Shown: one piece after another, positions 1-9,600 of the stretch | How the letters are laid out: each line of letters starts with the position of its first letter | Position numbering within the stretch: position 1 is the first letter of the stretch | Assembly: GCF_001953865.1 (NCBI RefSeq) | Contig: NZ_MQUQ01000021.1 | Span: forward strand, 180,509-244,508 | Direction: 5' to 3' | From: Amycolatopsis coloradensis | GTDB lineage: Bacteria > Actinomycetota > Actinomycetes > Mycobacteriales > Pseudonocardiaceae | Length of the DNA stretch: 64,000 bases | The notes under the pieces: model-generated | Told to the model about the DNA's origin: nothing | Databases searched by the model: none | Seen by the model: only the letters and a program-made list of their open reading frames with translations | Position numbers and translations under genes: made by a program

Positions 1-3000
1 TGACGGGATGCGTGACGAACGCGGCGGCGGTCAGCTCGGGCGCGTCGCGGTAGCCCAGCGCCACGCCGATACCCCCGATGTACAGATCGCCGGGCACCCA
101 GAACGGCTTGGCGCGCAACGACTCGTCGAGGACGTGCATGCTCTGGTTGCGCATCGGGCGGCCGTACGGGATGGACGTCCACGACGAGTCGACCTCCCCG
201 ATCGGGTGCAGCACCGACCAGATCGACGCCTCGGTGGCTCCGCCGAGGCCGACGATTTCCACCTCACCCGCGTGCGCCCGGATCTGGCCGGGCAGGCCGA
301 CCGGGATCCAGTCGCCGCTGAGCAGGACCAGCCGCAACGACTCGACCCGCGAACCGTGGGCGAGCAGCAGTTCCATCAGCGCGGGCACCGAGTTCCACAC
401 GGTGACCCGGTGCTCGCGCACCGCGGCTGCCCAGGCGGCCGGGTCACGCTGCTGCCCCGGTCCCGGCAGCACCAGCGTCGCGCCCGCCGCCAGCGTGCCG
501 AACACGTCGTAGACCGACAGGTCGAAGCTGAGCGCGGAGCTGCCGAAGATCCGGTCGTCGGGACGGATGCCGAACCGTTCGTTGATGTCCACCACGGTGT
601 TGAGCGCGCCCCGGTGGTCGATCAGCACACCCTTGGGCTCGCCGGTGGACCCCGAGGTGTAGATGATGTAGGCGAGGTCGCCCGGCTCGGCCGAGCTCTC
701 CGGCACCGGGTCCACCGCGTCGGGAACCGTTGCCGGGCAGGTGATCCGCGAAACATTGCCGACGGCGACGTCCCGCTCGGACACGATCACCGCGGTCGCG
801 CCCGCCCGCCGCACGATCAGCTCGATCCGCGCGGGCGGCAGCCCGATGTCGAGCGGCAGGTACGCCGCGCCCGCCCGCAGCACGCCGAGCACCGCGGCGA
901 CCTGCCGCCAGCCGCGCTCGAGCAGCACGCCGACCACCTCCGCGCCGGTGGCCAGCACCTGGTGCGCGACGGCCGCCGACACGCGGTCGAGCTCGGCGTA
1001 GGTGAGACCACCGGTCGGCGTGATCACCGCCTGCCGGTCGGGCCGCAGCGCCGCCTGAGCCAGAAACGGCTGGTGTAGCAGGCCTTCCGGGATCGGCCCC
1101 GCGGTCGCGTTCAGCTCCGCGTAACAGGCGGGCTGCGCGGCGGGCAACAGCGAGCGGCGTTCGTCCGTCCACGCCGCTTCCTCCGTGGCGAGCCCGCCGA
1201 GCAGGGCGAGGTAGGCCGCGAACATGTCGTCCAGCACGCCGGGCGGGAACAACGCGTCCACCGCGTCCCAGGTCAGCGCCAGCGCTCCGGCGATCTCGCC
1301 GACCTGGTGGTCGAGCCACACCTGCGGGGTCTGCGTGATCGTGTGCACGACCGTGCCGCCCAGTTCGGTGAGCAGCCCGGTCTCCCCGGCGTCGCCGATG
1401 CCCAGCTCGCTCGTGAACACCACCGGCAGCGTCGCTTCGGCCATACCGCCCCGGTGCCGCGCCAGCTCACGCGACACCTGGACACCGGTCACCGCGCGGT
1501 GGTCGAGGTCATCCCACAATCGCCGCTGCGCGCGCTGGGCACGGGTGCCGAAGTCACCGGTGGTCGCCCCGTCGACCTCGAACAGGCTCAGCATCGTGAA
1601 GTCGCCGACGAGCGACGGCAGGTCCCGGTGGTCGCCGTGCCGGTTGAACAGCGTCAGGTTCAGGGTGAACCGGTCGCGCACCGACCAGGTGCCGAGCACC
1701 TGTGCGTACGCGGTGAGCAGCAACGCCGACGGGGTCACCCGCAGCCGCGCCGCGCGGGCCTTGAGCGTCGTCCACGTCGCCGCGTCGAGCTCCGCCGCCC
1801 GGCGCACGAACCGGGTCGGCCCGGCGACCTCACGGCGCACCGGCAGCTCCGGGGCGGCGGGCAAGGTGTCCAGCCGGTCGCGCCAGTACGCCAGCGCGCG
1901 GTCACGCGACTCGTCGTCCACCCGCTGGGCCAGCAGGTAGTCGCGGAAGGTGAGGCCGAGCGGCACCGGGTCCAGGTCGCCGCGGTAGACCGCCACCAGC
2001 TCGCGCAGGAGCACCCGCAGGCTCTCGCCGTCGGCGATGAGGGTGTCCACCGACAGGTGCAGCCGGGTGCGGCCCTCGGCGAGGAGACTCGCCCGCAACT
2101 CGAACAACGGCCACCGGTCCGACGGCAGCACCTGGTGCGACATCCGTTCCCGCACCTCGGCCAGCCGCTCCGCACCGTCGGGTCCGGACAGCTCAGCGCG
2201 CTCGATCCGGTAGTCCGGCACAGCGGGAAGCACGACCTGCTCGCCGTCCGGCGTGACGATCGCGCGCAGCATGTCGTGCCGCCGGACGAGCCCGTGCCAC
2301 GCCGATTCCAGCCGGTCGACGTCCATGCCGGGCAGCTCGATCTCCAGGTACTGGTGGCACGACACGTCGCCACCGGAGCGCCCGATCCAGTACGCCCGCT
2401 GCACATCGGTCAGCGGGAACGGCACGTGGCGGCCGGCGCTGTCCGCGACGGGTCCCGGCCGGGCCGGGACGGCGGGCCCGTCCACGGTCAGCTCGCGCGC
2501 GAGCGCCGAAATCGTCGGGGAGTCGAACAACGTGCGCAGTGCCAGGTCCGCGCCGAGCTCACGCCGGACACGGGCGACGAGCTGGGTCGCGAGCAGGGAA
2601 TGCCCGCCCAGCGCGAAGAAGTCGTCGTGCGTGCCGACCCGGTCCACACCGAGCAGTTCGGACCAGATGGCGGCGAGCACGGTCTCCGTGCCCGCCGCCG
2701 GTGCGACGTAGGCGTTGTCCAGTTCGGGGCGCGCGCCGCCTGCCGCGGGCAGCGCGTTTCGATCGAGCTTCCCGTTGGGGGTCGAGGGAAGCGCGTCCAG
2801 CCGGACGACCCGTGACGGGACGAGATGCGCGGGCAGCACGGCCGCCAGCGCCGCCCGGACGTCGCCCACCGGCTCACCGACGACGTACGCGGTGAGCGCG
2901 GCGGCCTGCGTGCCGAGACCGTGTGCGGCGACCGCGGCCCGCCGGATCCCCGGCAGCGCGGCCAGCGCCGCCTCGACCTCGCCCGGCTCCACCCGGAATC

Positions 3001-6000
3001 CGCGCAGCTTGACCTGGTGATCGGCGCGGCCCAGATAGTCGAGCCTGCCGTCGGGCGACCTGCGGACGATGTCGCCGGTGCGGTACATCCGGCCTGGCGC
3101 GAAGGGATCCGCCGGGAAGCGCTCGGCGTCGAGCTCCGGCCGGTTCAGGTAGCCGGCGGCCACGCCGTCACCGGCGATGTGCAGCTCGCCGGGGACGCCC
3201 ACCGGCACGGAACGGCCGTGCGGGTCGAGCACGTGCAGCCGGGTGTTGGCGATCGGCCGTCCGATGCTGACCCGCGGCGCACGAGCGTCCACGACGTCGC
3301 AGGACGACCAGACGGTGGTCTCGGTGGGGCCGTACATGTTGCGCACCACGGCGTCGGTGCGCGCCGCGATCCGCCGTACCAGATCGAGGTCGAGCGCCTC
3401 GCCGCCGAGCAACCACTGCCGCAGCCCGGCCAGCGCATCCGCGTCGGGCTCGTCGAGCAACGCCCGTGCCCGCGAGGGCGTGCACTGCAAGTGCGTGATC
3501 CCGTTCTCGCGGATCGTCCTGGTCAACGGCCGCGGCCCGGAGCCGCCGGAACGGCGCAGCCGGTCGAGCACGGGCAGGTGCGCGAGCACCTCGTCGGTCT
3601 CGACCCCGAAGTCGATCAGGCACGCGATCTCGTCGACGCCGACCGCGCCGAGCCTGTCGACCAGCGCGCGGCACTGATCGATCCCGCCGATCAGCGCGCC
3701 GTCGTCGAGATACCTGGCGCAGGCGTGGTCCAGCAACGCCTCCAGGTCGTCGTCGGTGAAGTCGGCCGAGCGGACGTCCATGCCCAGCGCGCGGCCGAGG
3801 TTCTCGATCAGGCCGAGCGACGAGCGCAGGTAGTCGCGGAACGGTTGCCACGCCGTCGCCCGCGTCCGCTCGGCGTCCTCGCCGACGAACGTGTGCAGCA
3901 TCAGCGTCACGTGCGGCTCGCCCGCGTGTCCCTCGGCACGCCACGCCTCGCGGTAGGCGACGATCTTCGTGGCCAGCTCCTCGACGCTCTGCCCGAGCAG
4001 GTGCGTGAGCAGCCGCGCGCCGATCCGGCCCGCCGTGCGGCAGGTCTCGATATTGCCCGAGGACGTGAGCCACACCGGCAGCTCGGACCGCACTGGCCGG
4101 GGCAGCATGGCGACCTCGACCTGCCGCCCGCGCGGTCCTTCGAACTTCTGTGGCTCGCCGCGCCACAGCGCGCGCACCTGTTCGATCCTGGTGAGCAGCA
4201 CTTCGTGGCGGCGCTCGTAGGAGTCCTTGTCCAGCACGAAGTCGTCCGTCTGCCAGCCGGAAGCAAACGAGACACCGACCCGCCCGTCCGACAGGTTGTC
4301 CACCACGGACCACTCCTCGGCGACCCGCACCGGGTGGTTGAGCGGCAGCACCACGCTGCCCGCCCTGATCTCCAGCCGCTCGGTCACCGACGCCACCGCG
4401 GCGCCCAGCACCGACGGCGCGGGGAACGACCCGCCGAACGCGTGGAAGTGCCGTTCGGGCAGCCACACCGCGCTGAACCCGTGCTCGTCGGCGAACTTCG
4501 CGCCGTCCAGCAGCAGCCGATACTGCTGCGAGCCGGGCGTGGACTGCGTGCCGGAGAAGTAGAAGAGGCTGAACTCGGGGCCCTCGCGGCCGGCGTCGAG
4601 GGTGACCCGGTGCCCCCGGCTGAGCGTCCACAGCAGTTCGAGCACCGAGATGTCGAACGACGGGCTGGTCACCGCCAGCCAGTCGGCCGCCTCCGGCGTG
4701 CCGATCTCCCGGTCCATGGCGACCAGGAAGTTCGCCAGGTTCGCGTGGGTGACGACGACGCCCTTGGGCGCTCCGGTCGAGCCGGAGGTGTAGATCACGT
4801 ACGCGGGGGCGTCCGGGTCGGCCGGACTCGACGGGAGTGGCTCGGCCGAAGGCACGTCGTCCAGGTCGAACAGCGGTACGTCCTCCGGTGCCCGGTCGCG
4901 GGAGAACCGGTCCACCACCACGAATTCGAGGCCCGCGTCGGTCGCGATGTAAGCGAGCCTGCTCGCCGGGTATTCCGGGTCGAGTGGCACGTAGGCCGCT
5001 CCGGAGCGCAGCACGGCGAACATCGCCACCACCAGGTCGGCGCCACGGCCGAGACACAGCCCGATGCGCGTGCCCGGTCCGGCGCCCGCCCCCCGCAGCC
5101 CGGCCGCGAGCCGCTCGACCCGCCTGCCGAGCTCGGCGTAGGTGATCCCGTCCACCGCCACGGCGTCCGGGGTGGCCGCGCACTGCCCGCGCAGAGCCTC
5201 CACCGCACCGTCCGCCGGGGTGACGGGCACCGCGGTGTCGTTCCACTCGTCGAGTCGCGCCTGCTCGGCGTCCGTCGGGCGCAGGTGCCACGACAAGGAG
5301 GCGTCCGGTTCCGCGACGACACGGCCGAGCACGACCGCGAAGACGTCGCACAGCCGCCGCACGGTCGGCTCGTCGAACAGGTCGCGGCTGAAGCCGCAGA
5401 CACCGCGCACTCCCGCGCTGTCTCCGGTCAGGTCGAGATCGAGATCGAAGCGCGCCGTGCCGTTGTCCAGTTCCGCCTGCTCCACGGACACGCCGGGCAG
5501 CTCGATCGCGGCCGAGTCGTCCGGCCGGTAGCCGAACTGCACCTGGAACAACGGGTGGTGGTCCGCGCCGCGTTCCGGCCGCAGCTCACGCACCAGCCGT
5601 TCGAACGGAACGGTGTCGTGCCCGAGCGCGCCCAGCACGGTTTCCCTGGTGCGGGCCATCAACTCCGCGAAGTCCGGGTCGCCGGACAGGTCGGTGCGCA
5701 GCACGAGGCTGTTGACGAACATGCCGACCACGCCCTCGACCTCAGGCAGATTCCGACCGGCGACGGGCGAGCCGACCACGACGTCCTGCTGCCCGGAGTG
5801 CCGCATCAGCACGGCCTGCCACGCGGCGAGCAGCACCATGAACGAGGTCGCGCGATGAGCCCGTGCCAGTGCGGTCACCTGTTCGGCGAGCTCCGCGCCG
5901 AGCCGGAAGTGCACCCGCCCGCCGCGCTCACCCGGCTGGGCGGGCCTCGGCCGGTCGGCGGCCAGTTCCAGGACCGGCGGTGCGCCGTCGAGCCGGTCCC

Positions 6001-6679
6001 GCCAGTACGCCAGCGCGGGCGCGATGGCCTCCTCGGTCACCGTACGCCGTTGCCACGCCGCCCAGTCCGCGTACTGCACCGGAGGCGCCGCGATCGGCGT
6101 GCCGTCGTATCCGGCGGCCAGCTCACCGATGAGCACCCGGCGCGACCACCCGTCCCCGACGAGGTGGTGGTTGGTGACGACGAGCAACGCGCGGGTGGCG
6201 CCACCGCGCACCAGCAGCGCGCGGAACAGCGGGCCACGCTCGAGGTCGAACGGCAGCGACGCCTCCCGCCCGGCCAGCTCCCGCAGTCGTTCGTCCGGCG
6301 CCGCGGGTTCGTCGAGCACCCGCAGCTCGAACGCGGACCGCGCGGCGATGCGCTGGACGGGTACGCCGTCCACAACGGACACCGTGGTACGCAGCGCCTC
6401 GTGCCGGTCGATCACCCCGCGCAGCGCGGCCTCCAGCGCGGGCACGTCGAGCTCTCCGCGCAGCCACAGCCCGGCGTACTCGTTGGCCGCGGCCGATCCC
6501 GGCCGCAGCTGGTCGACGAACCACAGCCGCTCCTGTCCGAACGACAGCGGCGGCGGCACGTCGCCGTCGCGACGGATCGTGGGCGCACCCGCGGTTTCAC
6601 GGCCACGCAGTCGTCGTTCGTACTGCTCGCGTTGCGCCGGTGTCAGCCGGGAAAGGCGGTCCCGCCTCGGCCCGCTCAC
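1..6679 (-). CDS. Hybrid-cluster NRPS, C-A(monooxygenase insert)-PCP-Cy-A(Cys), 3' end beyond the window
   Basis: Non-ribosomal peptide synthetase open from a GTG at 6679 to the window edge (at least 2226 residues). The GTG overlaps the stop of the upstream PKS (GTGA). By eye the order is: condensation (about 40-470, HHLVGDG near 170); adenylation (about 480-1280) with A3 YTSGSTGAPKG; a luciferase-like flavin monooxygenase inserted between A4 (FDIS) and A5 (MYGPTETT) at about 697-1040; PCP with GGHSLL near 1370; heterocyclization (about 1412-1860) with PLTDVQRAYWIGR and the Cy motif DTLIADGES (DxxxxDxxS); and a second A domain cut by the edge. Codes read by alignment are DILQLGMVWK (glycine type) for module 1 and DLYNLSLIWK, the classic cysteine code, for module 2. 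The upstream C domain should accept a polyketide from the KS-AT-KR-ACP protein. Inferred role: add a glycine, oxidise it at the alpha carbon, then add and cyclise cysteine. The MtaG protein of myxothiazol has a comparable interrupted glycine A domain. Confidence 0.95.
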   Translation of the reverse strand, partial: MSGPRRDRLSRLTPAQREQYERRLRGRETAGAPTIRRDGDVPPPLSFGQERLWFVDQLRPGSAAANEYAGLWLRGELDVPALEAALRGVIDRHEALRTTVSVVDGVPVQRIAARSAFELRVLDEPAAPDERLRELAGREASLPFDLERGPLFRALLVRGGATRALLVVTNHHLVGDGWSRRVLIGELAAGYDGTPIAAPPVQYADWAAWQRRTVTEEAIAPALAYWRDRLDGAPPVLELAADRPRPAQPGERGGRVHFRLGAELAEQVTALARAHRATSFMVLLAAWQAVLMRHSGQQDVVVGSPVAGRNLPEVEGVVGMFVNSLVLRTDLSGDPDFAELMARTRETVLGALGHDTVPFERLVRELRPERGADHHPLFQVQFGYRPDDSAAIELPGVSVEQAELDNGTARFDLDLDLTGDSAGVRGVCGFSRDLFDEPTVRRLCDVFAVVLGRVVAEPDASLSWHLRPTDAEQARLDEWNDTAVPVTPADGAVEALRGQCAATPDAVAVDGITYAELGRRVERLAAGLRGAGAGPGTRIGLCLGRGADLVVAMFAVLRSGAAYVPLDPEYPASRLAYIATDAGLEFVVVDRFSRDRAPEDVPLFDLDDVPSAEPLPSSPADPDAPAYVIYTSGSTGAPKGVVVTHANLANFLVAMDREIGTPEAADWLAVTSPSFDISVLELLWTLSRGHRVTLDAGREGPEFSLFYFSGTQSTPGSQQYRLLLDGAKFADEHGFSAVWLPERHFHAFGGSFPAPSVLGAAVASVTERLEIRAGSVVLPLNHPVRVAEEWSVVDNLSDGRVGVSFASGWQTDDFVLDKDSYERRHEVLLTRIEQVRALWRGEPQKFEGPRGRQVEVAMLPRPVRSELPVWLTSSGNIETCRTAGRIGARLLTHLLGQSVEELATKIVAYREAWRAEGHAGEPHVTLMLHTFVGEDAERTRATAWQPFRDYLRSSLGLIENLGRALGMDVRSADFTDDDLEALLDHACARYLDDGALIGGIDQCRALVDRLGAVGVDEIACLIDFGVETDEVLAHLPVLDRLRRSGGSGPRPLTRTIRENGITHLQCTPSRARALLDEPDADALAGLRQWLLGGEALDLDLVRRIAARTDAVVRNMYGPTETTVWSSCDVVDARAPRVSIGRPIANTRLHVLDPHGRSVPVGVPGELHIAGDGVAAGYLNRPELDAERFPADPFAPGRMYRTGDIVRRSPDGRLDYLGRADHQVKLRGFRVEPGEVEAALAALPGIRRAAVAAHGLGTQAAALTAYVVGEPVGDVRAALAAVLPAHLVPSRVVRLDALPSTPNGKLDRNALPAAGGARPELDNAYVAPAAGTETVLAAIWSELLGVDRVGTHDDFFALGGHSLLATQLVARVRRELGADLALRTLFDSPTISALARELTVDGPAVPARPGPVADSAGRHVPFPLTDVQRAYWIGRSGGDVSCHQYLEIELPGMDVDRLESAWHGLVRRHDMLRAIVTPDGEQVVLPAVPDYRIERAELSGPDGAERLAEVRERMSHQVLPSDRWPLFELRASLLAEGRTRLHLSVDTLIADGESLRVLLRELVAVYRGDLDPVPLGLTFRDYLLAQRVDDESRDRALAYWRDRLDTLPAAPELPVRREVAGPTRFVRRAAELDAATWTTLKARAARLRVTPSALLLTAYAQVLGTWSVRDRFTLNLTLFNRHGDHRDLPSLVGDFTMLSLFEVDGATTGDFGTRAQRAQRRLWDDLDHRAVTGVQVSRELARHRGGMAEATLPVVFTSELGIGDAGETGLLTELGGTVVHTITQTPQVWLDHQVGEIAGALALTWDAVDALFPPGVLDDMFAAYLALLGGLATEEAAWTDERRSLLPAAQPACYAELNATAGPIPEGLLHQPFLAQAALRPDRQAVITPTGGLTYAELDRVSAAVAHQVLATGAEVVGVLLERGWRQVAAVLGVLRAGAAYLPLDIGLPPARIELIVRRAGATAVIVSERDVAVGNVSRITCPATVPDAVDPVPESSAEPGDLAYIIYTSGSTGEPKGVLIDHRGALNTVVDINERFGIRPDDRIFGSSALSFDLSVYDVFGTLAAGATLVLPGPGQQRDPAAWAAAVREHRVTVWNSVPALMELLLAHGSRVESLRLVLLSGDWIPVGLPGQIRAHAGEVEIVGLGGATEASIWSVLHPIGEVDSSWTSIPYGRPMRNQSMHVLDESLRAKPFWVPGDLYIGGIGVALGYRDAPELTAAAFVTHPV

Positions 6680-9600
6680 TGCTGCACCTGGGCGAGGATC
6701 ATGTCCTCGATCCGCTCGGCCACGTCGGCGACACTGCCGCCCTCGAAGAACACCAGCACCGGGATCTCCACGTCGTAGCTCGCCCGCAGCCGCGCCACCA
6801 CCTGCGCGGCGAGCAGCGAATGTCCGCCCAGCTCGACGAAACCGTCGTGCAGGCCGACCCGGTCGATGCCGAGCAGCTCCTGCCACAGTTCGGTGAGGCG
6901 CTGCTCCAGCTCCGTTTCCGGCGCGGTGTACGCGGTCCGCAGTTCGGGACGCGCGTGCCTCGTGGTGGCGGGCGCCGACGGGGTCCGCGCGGTCAGCGCC
7001 CGCACCCCGGCCGCGCGCGCCACGACCACCTGTCCTGGCGGCGTACCGAGGCTCGCCTCGAAGGCGCGCACCCCCTGGTCCGTGGTGAGTCCTCCGGCCA
7101 CCAACGTGCCGTGCAGGGCGCGCAAGCTCTCCGGAACGACCGCGCCGGCGGCCATACCGACTTCCGACCACATGTCCCAGTCGAGCGACCACGTGCGCCG
7201 CTTGCCGCGCACGGCCTCGGCCGCGGCGACGCCGTCGAGATAGGCGTTGGCTGCGGTGTAATCGATCTGGCCGTAGGTCGGCACGATCGACGACAGCGAC
7301 GAGCACAGCACGAGGAAGTCGGCCTCGTCGTCGCGTAGTGCGGCGAGCAGGTGGCGCGTGCCGTCGACCTTCGGCGCGAGGACCGACCGCATGAGCTCGT
7401 CCGGCCGCAGTTCGGCGGCGCCACCACCGGGCACTCCCGCGGCGTGCACGACGCCGTCGATCCGGCCGAGTTCGGTGCGCGCGACCGCCAGCGCGGCCTT
7501 CAGCGCGGACGCGTCGGTGACGTCGGCCCGCACCACATGCAGCGCCGGGCTCACCTCGGCCAGCTTTCGCAACGCGCGCACGACCTCCGTGGCCTCGGTC
7601 GAGGGGTCACGCCAGTCCGGTACCTCGCGCCGGGTCAGCAGCACCAACCGGGCCGAACGGGTGCGGGCGAGATGGTCGGCGAGCGCGAGGCCGATGCCGC
7701 CGAGGCCACCGGTGATCACGTAGCCGCCGCCGTCCCGCAGCACGTCCGCCGTCGCGGGTGCGGGCAGTTCCTCGAAGCTCCGCAGCCATTCCCGTCCACC
7801 GCGCAGCGCGACAAGCGGTGCCGTCGGCACCAGGGCGGCCCGCACCACGTCGGCGGGCACCCAGTCCCCGGCGAGGTCGATCTGCGTGCAGGTCAGGTTC
7901 GGGTACTCCGCAGGCAGCACCGAGCAGACGCCGCCGAGCAGTGCCGCGTCCGGGTCCACCTGGTCACCGTCGGCGACAGCGTGGCCTGCGGTGGTGACGA
8001 CGCCGAGACGCACGTCGTGGACGACGCTCTCCGCGGTGAGCGCCCGCGCCAACCGGACCAGGCTGAAGAAGCCCCGGTCGGCGTCGGCGGGCGCCCAGCA
8101 GTGCAGCACCGCGGTGGGCGTGCGCACGAGTGCCCGCAGTTCACGCAGCAGCGCCGCGTAGTCCTCGCCGCGCACCGGGTTCAGCTCGTACTGGCCGCGT
8201 TTGACGCGCTTGAACTCCGCGCCGGGCCGTAGGCAGGTGACGATCTGGCCGCGGGCGGTCAGCAGGTCGGCCAGCCGCTGTCCCGGCCCGTCGTCGTCGA
8301 CGAACACCAGCCAGGTGGATCGCTTCGCCTGCAGTGGATCCTGCTCGCGTATCGGCTGGACCCGCCATCGCGGCCCGCTCAGCACGGCTGGAGGCTCGGC
8401 AAGCACGGCGGAGTCGGCGGGAGCAGCCGGGGTGACCCAGTGCTCGCGGCGCTCGAACGGGTAGCCGGGCAGGGTCGCCCGGCGTCCGCCCTGAGGCCAG
8501 CGCACCGGCAGACCTCGCGCCCACATGCCCGCGAGTGCGCCCGCGACACCGTTTTCCTTTTTGGACAGTGGGGCGGGAACGAGCGCGGCGTGCGGCAGTC
8601 GCGCGGCACGCACGAGATCAGTGAGCACACCGCCCGGACCGGTCTCCACGAACACCGGGCGTTCGACGAGATCCGCCACCGCGCGCACGGCGGCGTGGAA
8701 CCGCACGGGTTCGCGTAGCTGCCGCACCCAGTGCGCCGGATCCGTCGCCTGCTCCGCGCTCAGCCGTGCGCCGGTCACGCCGCTCATCAACGGGATGCTC
8801 GGCGCGGACAACGTCACGCTCACCACCACGTCGGCGAACCGGGCCGTGATCGACTCGACAGCGCGGCTGTGGAACGCCCGCGCGCCGGGCAACCGGACAC
8901 CACGGACGCCTTGCGCGGCCAACGCTTCCAGCGCGGACCGCACGGCTTCGGCGGTACCGGACAGCACACTGGACCGCGGCCCGTTGACCGCGGCGAGGTC
9001 GAGGTCGTGTTCCCGCGCGAGTTCGGCGGCGCGTTCGCCGTCGACCGGCAGCGCGGCCATCGCGCCCGGCGGCAGTCCGGCCATCAACGCGCCACGGGCG
9101 GACACCAGCCGCAGCGCGTCCGGCAGGGTGAAAACACCGGCCACGCAGGCCGCGGTGTACTCGCCGAGACTGTGACCGAGCACCGCGGCCGGGCGCACGC
9201 CGCGGTCCAGCCACAGCTGCGCCATCGCGTAGCCGATCGTGAACACGACGGGCTGGGTGACCTCGGTACGGGTGAGCTCCTCGGTGGATCCGTCGCGCAG
9301 CAACGTGGCGAGGTCGAGCCCGAGCAGGACGGCGCACTCGTCGACGGCGGCACGGAACACGGGCTCGGCGTCGTACAGCTCGCCTGCGACACCCGCGAGG
9401 TCGAGACCCTGGCCGGGCACCAAGAACACCGCGCCGGTGGCGTCGGCGTGTACCGGCTTGAGTTCGCCCCGCAACGCCTCGACGGCCCGCGCGGTGTCAC
9501 CAGCCACGACGGTGAGCCGGTGCTCCAGCTCGCGCCTGCCGTGCTGCAGCGTCGCGGCCACAGTGGCCAGTTCGCGCTCGGGATGCGCTCGCAGGTCGGC

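Noticed and set aside
2825..6778. A 1317-codon open frame on the plus strand opposite the NRPS.
   Set aside because: Arg/Pro/Gly/His-rich product with no domain; it is the GC-driven shadow of the minus-strand NRPS, which has perfect C, A, PCP and Cy motifs.
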